Source: Ashinkailepas kermadecensis
Taxonomy: Eukaryota > Arthropoda > Thecostraca > Neolepadidae
DNA: 64,000 nt
Reading direction: 5' to 3'
NCBI GenBank assembly: GCA_034440615.1
Contig: JAOTOM010004822.1
Span: 51,001-115,000, forward strand
Under the pieces are notes generated by a model, which worked only from the letters and a program-made list of their open reading frames with translations, had not been told where the DNA came from and ran no database searches. Positions 1-9,917 of this stretch are shown here, one piece after another (the first letter of the stretch is position 1; each line of letters opens with the position of its first letter). The translations under genes were made by a program, and so were the position numbers.

Positions 1-35
1 ATTGTTTATCCCACCAGCTCAATTGTATCGCATCT

Positions 36-290
36 GTGCGTCGTATGCATACTCCATCACAACACCATAACACCGGTCGCGGCACACACGCCGCAGCGAG
101 ACCTTGGTGCAGTCACTGCAGCGTCGCATCGGGACCCTGGTGCATACGTTGCAGTTACTGCAGCGTCGCAGAGAAGTCCTGGCACATACGGTGCAGTTAC
201 TGCAGCGTCGCAGCGGGACCCTGGCACACACGTTGCAGTTAGACCCTGGCGCAGCGCCGCAGCGCGACACTGGCACACAGCACTCGCCAT
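36..290 (+). repeat. 42-bp tandem array
   Basis: Units containing gcagttactgcagcgtcgca recur at 109, 151, 193 and 235, a constant 42-bp spacing, with intervening gggaccctggcacacacg. Open frames on both strands here are repeat artefacts (Cys/Arg-rich). Confidence 0.8.
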
Positions 291-297
291 CTCAACG

Positions 298-980
298 AGC
301 ATCACGGCGTGCTAGCACCCACCACAACTGTGCCAACCAGGCTGCCGCGTGTAACAACGAGCATCACGTGTCAATAGGCCGCGCCACGGCAGCGACGTGC
401 TAGCACCGACCACAACTGTGCCAACCAGGCTGCCGCGTGTAACAACGAGCATCACGTGTCAATAGGTCAGGCCACGGCAGCGACGTGCTGGCACCCACCA
501 CAACTGTGCCAACCAGGCTGCCGCGTGTAACAACGAGCATCACGTGTCAATAGGCCGCGCCACGGCAGCGACGTGCTGGCACCGACCACAACTGTGCCAA
601 TCAGACTGCCGCGTGTAACAACGAGCATCACGTGTCAATAGGCCGCGCCACGGCAGCGACGTGCTAGCACCGACCACAACTGTGCCAACCAGGCTGCCGC
701 GTGTAACAACGAGCATCACGTGTCAATAGGCCAGGCCACGGCAGCGGCGTGCTAGCACCGACCACAACTGTGCCAACCAGGCTGCCGCGTGTAACAACGA
801 GCATCACGTGTCAATAGGCCAGGCCACGGCAGCGACGTGCTAGCACCGGCCACAACTGTGCCAACCAGGCTGCCACGTATGACAACGAGCATCACGTGTC
901 AATAGGCCAGGCCACGGCAGCGACGTGCTAGCACCGACCACAACTGTGCTAATCAGACTGCCGCGTGTAACAACGAGCAC
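298..980 (+). repeat. 88-bp satellite array, about eight units
   Basis: The anchor accacaactg falls at 321, 409, 497, 585, 673, 761, 849 and 937, always 88 bases apart. Units also share caggctgccgcgtgtaacaa and gagcatcacgtgtcaatagg, so each full unit carries a CACGTG palindrome. Sequence identity between units is high, with a few substitutions (for example rccgaccac versus cccaccac). The array ends abruptly at about 980. Confidence 0.92.
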
Positions 981-1940
981 GCTCAAAGTGCAGCCAATCG
1001 GCATTGACACACTACATGCAACGCTGCTTACGATGAAGCTGTCAGCATCCAACACAGAGGACTGCGTGAGGGTGTGCATGTTGCAGACATCTTCCTCAGA
1101 TCTCGGTCACACATTGCTCTGGTCCTGGCCCATCGCTCAAGATGCTTTCACGTCGTGCCTGATCAAAGAGTTGTCGAAAAGCGCGGACTGCACGGTATTG
1201 ATATCGATTGGTTCGTCGATTGCATGACGAGACACAAACAACTAGCACGCAGAACCGATGGCGCCGAAGCGATATCCGACACTTTTAGGAAGCGAGCTTT
1301 CCTGGAGCGGTAAAGAAACCGAAACTGGAGTTTCATTTCGGGTGTTCTCGAGAGTGACCGCTTAACACGGATCCGCTGTATCTGTGATCGAGTTTTCGTA
1401 CAGGCTATATCGAGTGACCGCCCGGCTCTGGTGAACTAGTGTCAACGATTGCTGCACCGAAAGGTTACGCTTACCTCGAAGAACGTCGCGACTGCTCAGG
1501 TAAGCGATTTGACAACGAAAATAATCAACAACTTGTCCTCACAGCAACTGTCACAGCCGGATCGAAAGCACTTAGCTACGGACCCTAACTTTGCCATTGA
1601 CCATATGGCATCCGGTAATAAGTTTTTGATGTGAAAAGGGCGGTTGATAGGTTCGCTGATGCTAGTTGATAGAAAGATGATATATGTCGACGTTTTGCAA
1701 CTCTTCAGTCGACGATAACAATGGCCACTGCCGGGCCCTCCCAGCTACGACCCGGGCATGGACAGTTACGGACACACTACAAGGGATAGCATAATCCGCG
1801 GACCAGCAAGTGTCAGGGACAGCCACCCGACAGCCAATAACTACAGCTGTAGAGCAGGTGACTGGCGCAGGCGTTCAGCATGAGTCTGCTGCCGCCACCA
1901 TCCAGCTGGATATAGCCACAGCCACCTGACCACTGACCTC
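981..1940. other. Unassigned stretch between two satellites
   Basis: Non-repetitive, moderately GC-rich DNA. A 79-codon open frame at 1074-1313 (+) has ordinary amino-acid composition (for example HGIDIDWFVDCMTRH) but no recognised motif and no clear splice context, so it is not called as a gene. From about 1720 the sequence becomes rich in cagc and acagcc and looks like the origin of the adjoining 76-bp satellite. Confidence 0.4.
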
Positions 1941-2995
1941 GGCAGCTGGCCAGCAAGAGACTAACACAGCCGCCCTACATGTGACAACCGCAGCTGGACG
2001 TCAACTGACGGCCGCTGTCACCCAGCCAACAGGAGACTAACACAGCCGCCCTGCATGTGACAACCGCAGCTGGACGTGAACTGACGGCCGCTGTCACCCA
2101 GCCAACAGGAGACTAACACAGCCGCCCTGCATGTGACAACCGCAGCTGGGCGTCAACTGACGGCCGCTGTCACCCGGCCAGCAGGAGACTAACACAGCCG
2201 CCCTACATGTGACAACCGCAGCTGGACGTCAACTGACGGCCGCTGTCACCCGGCCAGCAGGAGACTAACACAGCCGCCCTACATGTGACAACCGCAGCTG
2301 GACGTCAACTGACGGCCGCTGTCACCCAGCCAACAGGAGACTAACACAGCCGCCCTGCATGTGACAACCGCAGCTGGACGTCAACTGACGGCCGCTGTCA
2401 CCCGGCCAGCAGGAGACTAACACAGCCGCCCTACATGTGACAACCGCAGCTGGACGTCAACTGACGGCCGCTGTCACCCAGCCAACAGGAGAAAGAAAGC
2501 CGCCCTGCATGTGACAACCGCAGCTGGACGTCAACTGACGGCCGCTGTCACCCGGCCAGCAGGAGACTAACACAGCCGCCCTACATGTGACAACCGCAGC
2601 TGGGCGTCAACTGACGGCCGCTGTCACCCAGCCAACAGGAGACTAACACAGCCGCCCTACATGTGACAACCGCAGCTGGACGTCAACTGACGGCCGCTGT
2701 CACCCAGCCAACAGGAGACTAACACAGCCGCCCGATGTGAACCGCAGCTGGACCAACGGCGGCCCTTCCCCCAAAGCTACATGTGACAACCGCAGCTGGA
2801 CGTCAACTGACGGCCGCTGTCACCCGGCCAGCAGGAGACTAACACAGCCGCCCTACATGTGACAACCGCAGCTGGACGTCAACTGACGGCCGCTGTCACC
2901 CAGCCAACAGGAGACTAACACAGCTGCCCTACATGTGACAACCGCAGCTGGACGTCAGCTGACGGACGCTGTCACCAGCCAACAGGAGACTAAAC
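1941..2995 (+). repeat. 76-bp satellite array, about fourteen units
   Basis: The anchor ctaacacagccgccc recurs at 1961, 2037, 2113, 2189 and onward with a 76-bp step. Units share acatgtgacaaccgcagctg and tgacggccgctgtcaccc and differ in a few bases (ccagccaacagg versus ccggccagcagg). The two variant forms are interspersed. One irregular unit lies around 2730-2790. Confidence 0.92.
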
Positions 2996-3558
2996 AGTGC
3001 CAGACGTGCCGACGGCAGCTGGCAGCTGGACGTGCACGCCAGACGTCGACGGCAGCGGCTATCGTCGCCCTGCAACCGGCCACGTCCACCCACCGAACGT
3101 TGACAGCACCTGCTGACGCCCAGCAGTCAGCCGGCGGCTGCGGCCACACAGCGGAAATCAGCGGCTGTCGCGGCCACACAGCGGAAATCAGCGGCTGTCG
3201 CGGCCCCACACAGGGAGTGCCAACGACGGTTGCTGCCGCCCAGCAGCCGACGGTCCCGGCATTGCAGCGAGCACCAGCGGCTGCGACGTCGGCGACAGTC
3301 GCGGACGTTCAGCGGCGGGCGGCCACACTCGCGAAGCGAGCGTCAGCGATAGCAGCTGACATACAGCAACAGACGTTGGCGGCCGCTCTCCAGACGTCAG
3401 TTGAGGCTGCTCAACGTTCGGTAGGTTCCGGCGTCACCTGCAGGTTCCCGGACCTGGGTGAGGAATTCCCTCGCACATTTCCCAATGTGACGGAAATGGG
3501 CCTTAGGAAGTTGAAAGGGGCCTCACACGAGCGTATCGACAACACAGTAGTACGTTGA
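2996..3558 (+). other. Ala/Gln/Thr-rich open frame of doubtful coding status
   Basis: A 207-codon frame (2935-3558) begins inside the last 76-bp satellite units and continues through GC-rich DNA, with a 33-bp direct repeat encoding GCRGHTAEIS twice. Composition is dominated by Ala, Thr, Gln and Arg, with no recognised domain. It resembles diverged satellite-like DNA more than a gene. Confidence 0.3.
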
Positions 3559-3739
3559 GTAATGTGACGCAGGAGGAAATGTGAGCTCTGAAAAACACCA
3601 GTGGAAATGACAGCCTTATCGGAAAGCCCCGTGAGAAATGTAAGGGATTTGTTATCATGTATAAGTCAGAGTATGTCGAAAAGCGCGCACCATTACGCAT
3701 GACACAGATAGCTGTACTGAGTTTGATATAAATCCAGTA

Positions 3740-5324
3740 CCTAGGGTAGAAGAAGCAACTAAGTGGAATTTAAGGGCATTCTGCAAGGACAAATTTTCGG
3801 ATCAGACTATACATGGTTTGACACCTAACCACAACAGGACACCGGTCTTTACCCAAGGAGCACAAGAGTAGCGTTCCGCTATGTCCCGTCACCTCTGGCT
3901 CCGGGGCATCCACGGAGAAGACACACTGCCTGATTGAACGCATTTTCCAACAACTGTTGAGATTCATACCTACTCATTTATGGGACACTGATCACTTTTT
4001 AAATCAGAAAGCTGAATTCCGGAGGCATACATTACAAGATATTGCATTGTCTTCTTCAACGTCGACGTGGTAAATTTGCGTGGCAGGATACTTCAGGATA
4101 CTTTTATATGAGGCTAAAGAGACAGTAAATGACAAGCTCCCAGAGCATACCGATAACACTATTCTGTTTGAACTTACACCCGAGGATGTCTGCTCCGTCC
4201 TTGACTAATGTCTACATGATGTTTTCGGTTTCCGTGAGCAATACTTCTGTCAAAGGCGGAGAATAGCCATGGGAAGCGCATGCGCCCTAGCAGTGGCGGT
4301 GCCGCTCCTTGACGGATTTGAGAGTCGGGCTCGGGCAGAAATGTCAGCAGCCAGGTCTTCTCCGATATATTGATGATTATGCCGGGAATTGTTCGGATGG
4401 AGAGAACTCCCTCAGGCGTTTCCTGGAAAACTGAATTTAATACACCCTTCAACAAAGTGTACTCTGGAGGTGTCGACTCCGGGCAAGGGCGTACCTTTTA
4501 TTGACATATCGGTGATAGTGGAGTCATCCGATGGGCATCCCACCATCGAAACCAAGCTATTTATCAAACCCACTTAACTTAACTTACTTAACTATGCCTC
4601 CACTCATCCCATAAAACAAAACTCAACATGGTCCGCAACGAATTCAACAGGGCAATCCGTCTATCTTCGAATAAGCACAAGGAGATGAACAGTATACAGA
4701 AGATATGGCATCATATTCACAGTAATGACTACCCTAGCAACATACTGAAGAGGTGTCTCAGGGCAGTGGAATACTCGAGTAGCACATCCTACCGTGTTAG
4801 TACGTCAGTCGACTGTGATGGTTTTCTCACTTTGCCGGACGTTGATGAGAAGCGTGTATGTCATGTCAATAGGATAGTGAAGAAGTCATTGTTAGATATT
4901 AAGGTCTCATGGAAAAAAAGACAGCTTAAAGGACTTCTAGTGAGGTTAACCATCTCTCCTCAGTGCCTGGTAGGTAATAGACGTTGTCAGTGTTGCGAAT
5001 GTGGCCTTAAACTCCATTGCACGGAAAACAAACATAGTGTACAAAATAGAATGTACACTTTGCAGTGAACATTCTGCATACATAGGCGAGACAAAGCGAC
5101 CAATAAGACTGTGGTTTGACGAGCACGTACGAAACACGATGAACCGTACTCTAAACACAACTCTCGGAGACCACCTTAGTTTCCAGCATCTGGATTTTAG
5201 CGTGGGTAAGGGAGGGGAGCTGCTTCTTGCAGTCAGCATTATACACATAGGACGGGATCAACCAGACAGAAATATATTTGATTCGATACTCATTAAGGAA
5301 AATAATCCAGCTATGAATGATTAA
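3740..5324 (+). pseudogene. Penelope-like element: broken reverse transcriptase plus GIY-YIG endonuclease
   Basis: Translation in shifting frames shows Penelope-type pieces in order. An N-terminal RT segment, TSGSGASTEKTHCLI and IPTHLWDTDHFLN, lies at about 3885-4010. RT core with IAMGSACA is at about 4264-4290. The segment LNLIHPSTKCTLEVS...VPFIDISV...TKLFIKPT is at about 4430-4575. A connector follows (NEFNRAIRLSS, 4631-4663; YPSNILKR). The GIY-YIG nuclease comes last with IVYKIECTLC and YIGETKRPI (about 5034-5105) and an EH further on. An Arg usual before the EH motif is Trp here. Penelope elements copy RNA into DNA at nicked or telomeric ends. Several stops and frameshifts show it is dead. 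The GT/RT domain set separates it from the LINEs elsewhere in the window. Confidence 0.82.
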
Positions 5325-7211
5325 ACCTCGTCGTGGCCTATCTTATGCTTTGCACGTGGAGATCTGCTTGGACTGGGCACCATGGCATCCATTTAGTAGC
5401 CTTGGTCTATGGTGAGCTGACTGGCTGCTACTCGGACATTTTCTCCTTTCATATCTTCCTCGGTGGCTGACTCTCCCGATGCTCGCCAGCAGTGGTATCC
5501 ATTTTGAGTAGATGTCAATGAAGGTGTGCACTGTGTTTTAGTGAGTATAAATAATATTCATTCACGATCATTGTAAGCTCGTAGTGGGAGGGGAAGGGGG
5601 TGATAGTTGGGTATTTTGGTATGCTCATGTTGATTGCCAGTGTCCTGGGCTTATCGGTGGCGGCGTCTGGTACTTTATTATATTTTGTATTATATTTTTG
5701 ATATATTTTTTCCCTTCGATGAGCCGCCACCGGTTTTCTTTGAGTTGGTGGTCGTGATACACCATTTGAAATGATTGATGTGGGGTTGAAAGGAATGGTT
5801 TTTCTGTATTACATTGTGATTTGATGCATCCCACAGTTGTATTTATATTTTTTTCCTGCGCCCTGGTGTATGTACATAAAATTACGCTAGCGATAATGGT
5901 CCGTGAGTGTTTATTATTTCTGTGTCAATGAATGACTGTCAGGTGATGTTTTCTTCATTACTATGTAAGCTTGAAGAAGGTCTGTGATCGAATACATGAG
6001 CTAATTAAGTCTCTTTAGATAATGTTTTCCCCTTCGGTACTCCAATAATTAGGTCAATGTGCCTTAATTTCACTTAAATGGCTCTCCTCTCTTCAGCACT
6101 ACAAGCAATGAATCATAGCATTTTTGTCTTCACACCAACACATTATTTTTGACAATTAACTGGGGGAGTTTTGCTTGGATGGGTTGTGACTACTCTGAAC
6201 AAAAACGGAGAGCGCCTTCAGAGTGGAAATGCTGACATCAATACAGATCACTTGATACATTTCAACCTCCGCGAATGTAGTTTTGTTTACACACCAGGGT
6301 TTGTGAGGTTGTGAGTTGCTTTGCTCCTGAAGTTAGCATTCACTTAGGTTATAATTACTCGGAATAATTAAAAACATTTCTGGGCGAGATTGTGGGTGAC
6401 CAAGCGAAACCGTAAAAAAAAACTTTCCTTATATGCGGTCATCAATCATAAAACTCGGCGGCTGGCGTAGGTAGAACTCTGACCGGTTTTAATATTGTAT
6501 TAACCAACCTTGTTTTCTCGTTCATATTCGTAAAATATAACTTGTACGTCCCGAATTGTGACTGGTGACATATGCACTGGCACACAGGTCATGCAGCATT
6601 CATTGCGAGCTTGCATAAATATGTGCCGATTTATCTACCAGACGTGACAGTGCTGATGGTACGACGAGGCGCCTGAGCGGCATAGCAGCCGCGGAACAGC
6701 GGCTGCCCATTGTCCAATCGACCCAGCCACCAGCTACACTTGGCTGCCCACCGGTCGCACCATAAATTGGCCCGGCTGGTGACGTGACTGAGACGCCGTC
6801 ACCGCCGGCACAATTCCGCCTCTAAGCCCTGCCGCCCATGAAAATCACCGCCATCAGCCGCGATTTATTTCCATAATAAATCAAATTAAGAATATTCGTC
6901 GGCAGATTTTGGAGCCACGTTGCCGTAGCACAGGTCGTGTCTGTGCCGCTGCCGGGCCCCTGTCCAAGATAACTGCGATGGTAAAGGAGGCTGGCGGCGG
7001 CTTGCAGCATGTGTATGGGCAAAGCCATCTCGCCGGCTGCTTGGCGACAGAAAATGTATTGATCCAGGTCGAGGTATGTACATCACTGGAGACATAGATA
7101 CTGAGGGAAGGGGTGGGACTCAAGGACCGTCAAACTGACAAGCGGCGAAACCGCGAACTAGTCCAGGGTAAGCATTGAGGGCAGAATACAATTAGGAGGT
7201 TTATGCTACAG
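5325..7211. other. Spacer with no gene recognised
   Basis: AT-rich DNA with a more GC-rich patch at about 6650-6850. The first 200 bases may be the 3' tail of the Penelope-like element. No open frame with a recognisable motif, no RNA gene and no array was seen. Confidence 0.5.
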
Positions 7212-7242
7212 ATCTCGGTTCGGTACCGTACCGAACCGAGAT
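7212..7242. repeat. Perfect 31-bp inverted repeat
   Basis: Arms of 15 bases, atctcggttcggtac and its exact reverse complement gtaccgaaccgagat, are separated by a single c. The flanks do not extend the symmetry. It could fold as a hairpin or cruciform. No reading frame uses it. Confidence 0.9.
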
Positions 7243-7884
7243 GAGGCGGTATCATACATAATTGGGTGCTGAGATCATGGAAATAAGCGTCTAAGTTGAG
7301 TTTGACACCATTTTTCGGATGGAAATGTCTCGGAGAAATACAACTTTGACAATATTATTATCTTAAGCGGTTCAAAACACTCATTTTAAACGGAAATTAC
7401 CCACACTTATTACGGCATCTGCCCATCCTCCCAGCTTGTTGGTAGCTATTCTGCCATATTCTTGATTTCATCTCGGTCCTTGTCACCGATCATCGGGACA
7501 CAATGGACAAGTTTAACCTGATGGGTTTTCGTTGTGATAAAACGGTGGTAATATTTCATAGGAAAAAACTGAAGTATTTTGCTTCTAAGAGGAGCATTGA
7601 CGACATAATTGAATAATTTTTTTAAGTGTTGGCATTGTTCGGAAAAAACCTTCTCGTAGCGATGACGTCATGCATGAGGAGTCTCCAAGCGGCAGAGCCC
7701 CAGAGGTGCAAAATAGTACCCTCTTATCCTCCATGGAGGGTAGCAGATGGACCTGATAATGTGCAACTCCTTGGTAGCACAATCTTGTTGAGAACATTAG
7801 CAGCAACCATCGTGCTAAAATGGATGTTTCATGCAGATGAAAATGCTTGCCAAATTTGCATGTATGAACTTGGAAAAATTGTAG
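7243..7884. other. Spacer with no gene recognised
   Basis: AT-rich and non-repetitive. Only short shadow frames are present. Confidence 0.5.
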
Positions 7885-8190
7885 CAGGGGTGGATCCAGA
7901 AATTTTCAGTGGGTGGGGCACTTGTCTGGACTAGCAGCATTTCATCGAAGGGCCACAACTGCGAAGGTTCCCGGAACGACGCATTCGGCGGAAAATCGTT
8001 GAACAGGGGAGGGGGTGCACTCAAGCATGCTGAAGTGGCGCCTTTTCCTCCGAGAGGTGAACCTTTGGCTGAGAAATTCCTGGAGCTGAAAGTCGGCTGG
8101 TGCACTTAAACCTTCCTGGAGGGGAGCCACCCTTCCATGGGGAGGGGGTACGTTCCTCCACTGCTCCCCCACCCCCTGTATCCGCCTCTG
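7885..8190. mobile_element. MITE-like element with hAT-type ends
   Basis: The left end reads caggggtggatccag and the right end is ctgtatccgcctctg, near-perfect inverted termini of about 15 bases beginning CAGRGG. Non-autonomous hAT elements of animals commonly have this end. The interior (for example gagggggtgcactcaagcat and cctttggctgagaaattc) is shared with 22950-23220 and, more distantly, with the centre of the foldback at 44.5-44.75 kb. A convincing 8-bp target duplication is not visible. Confidence 0.6.
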
Positions 8191-8257
8191 ATTATAAAAT
8201 ATTTGGGAATATCACTTCGTGTTGTGGTAGCAACAGTCCGGCGAAACCATATATCGT

Positions 8258-8622
8258 ATGTTATTCTTTCCGTACGTCATTCTAAAATCTGATTGGTCGT
8301 ATATCAGGAAAACGTAAGCTGATTGGTGCGATGGTTGAGATAGGATACCCCATTGAAGAAAGTGATGGTCCGTTCACCCTCTCGAGTCATTTTGTCCAAG
8401 ACAAAGCATACCAGGTATCCAGCGATTGGATTGGATTCGAACCCCGAACCCCGTACCTCAGGCGTCCCAGACGCTCAGCTTTACCACTAAGCTACCGAGG
8501 CCCAGGTATCCAACGATAAAGCATGTAGAAACATTTAGTTGAAGACCATTTTGTAAAAGAAAGCTTGGGTTATTTTCTAGCTGATGTGTCGGAAACTTCA
8601 ACGAAATTTCGCTACATTTGTA
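8258..8622. mobile_element. Composite dispersed repeat, copy 1, carrying a SINE
   Basis: Close copy of 13016-13445: both start with attctttccgta, share tgattggtcgtatatcagg and gttgagataggatacc, and end with acatttg(t/c)attaa. A tRNA-derived SINE sits at the same internal position in both, flanked by ccaggtatcca-type repeats. In this copy the SINE has lost about 80 bases, including most of its tail. Confidence 0.8.
8427..8501 (-). mobile_element. tRNA-derived SINE, internally deleted
   Basis: On the - strand it reads gggcctcggtagcttagtgg (A-box-like) and, about 35 bases later, ggttcgaatcc (B-box consensus GGTTCGANTCC), the internal RNA polymerase III promoter of tRNA genes and tRNA-derived SINEs. 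Direct repeats ccaggtatccagcgat (8411-8426) and ccaggtatccaacgat (8502-8517) flank it and fit a target-site duplication. Confidence 0.7.
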
Positions 8623-8626
8623 TTAA

Positions 8627-9545
8627 CACGCGCACTGGAGGGGGGGAGGCGAAATCCGCCTACCCCTCCGATTTTTCGCAAATAACTGCAGATTTTACAG
8701 TTCGATATACGCGATTTTCGGTGTACCTGCTTAGAAATGAACGGCGCGTCGTTTAAAGCAAGAAAAATGGAAATCGACCGACAATTTTTCAAGTTAGTGG
8801 CCGCTAAAGTAAAAAAATGTTATAGCGCCAGACCACAAAAATCGGCGCTGATGCGCTTCCAGTATACTGACAAAAGGGAAGTGTTCTAGGCAACACTAGC
8901 GACTTGTTTGATGCATATTGATATGCTGTATAGTTTCAAGGTCATGTTAGGTCACCAAGGTCAAGTCAGGTCAAGTTCATGACAGGTTAATGAAACCAAA
9001 CTTGATCAACTGGAATGTTGCCATAAATGCACTACTGGTTGTCATTTGTACTGTTTGTCATTGCGTTTCCATACTTTATTCATGTACTTCACTCCCTTCT
9101 TCACGAAGCCGATTGCTCCGAGCTGCCCGACGGAGCAGTCGGGCAGGCGGCCGGTTCCGGTAACTGGAACAGGTAACTGACCTGATAAAGTGGTTCTATA
9201 TAGGTGACCTGAGGTCAAATGTTGGGTCAGCATCTGCATTGCATCATTAGTAATGTCCAAAACATCACTGATGCCCATTTTTGAGCATTTAAACACAATC
9301 ACAGCGATCCATAACGATGACAAGCCAAGCCACGCAAAACCGGAAAATTTTGCCAATCTGACCTCATTTGACCTTGAAGATATTGACCTAAGGTCACGAA
9401 AATTGGACACAATAGAGATCACTACCGTGCCCGTCCACCCTGCGAATTTCGTTCCTCCAGCTTTACTAGGAGCCGAGATCTTAGGGGGGCGGAATCCGCC
9501 CCCCCTCCAGTGCGCGTAATTCTCAGAGGCCCTCCAGGGCGCGTG
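8627..9545. mobile_element. TTAA-flanked non-autonomous element, 919 bp
   Basis: TTAA at 8623-8626 and 9546-9549 flank inverted termini cacgcgcactggag and (reverse complement of the right end) cacgcgccctggag, with one mismatch in 14. A second inner copy of the terminus lies at 9490-9518 next to ggaatccgcc, which pairs with gaaatccgcc near the left end. TTAA duplication is the hallmark of piggyBac-type insertion. No transposase frame is inside, so it would be moved by an enzyme supplied elsewhere. Confidence 0.65.
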
Positions 9546-9917
9546 TTAACCCGTCGAGGACCAGATATAGAATTCGGCCAGCAATTTTGATTATTTTTGG
9601 TCAACAGTCATCTAATTGAACAAGTACACAGCTGTGAGAAAAAAATTGGAAGTTATCTTTAGCCGTTTTCGAGATATGGCCAGGCACCAAAAGGTCTCAC
9701 TGCTCCTGAGCGCTGCGCTCGGTTCGGACGCCGCGGGTGCTCGACCCGGCACGGCGGCCGCCGTTTGGCGCTTGGGGACGGGAAAACAAATGGTCGCTGG
9801 TTCGAAATAATGCAGCCAATATGATCATTGATCATTGTTTCGGTTACAATCTTTTTAAAGTCAGTCAAACGTGTTTGGTTAGAGAATTTGACTGATTTGC
9901 CATCTTGCATGTTCATC

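Noticed and set aside
298..2995. CRISPR-like arrays
   Set aside because: Direct units of 88 and 76 bp have no constant-repeat/variable-spacer pattern, and the window is eukaryotic.
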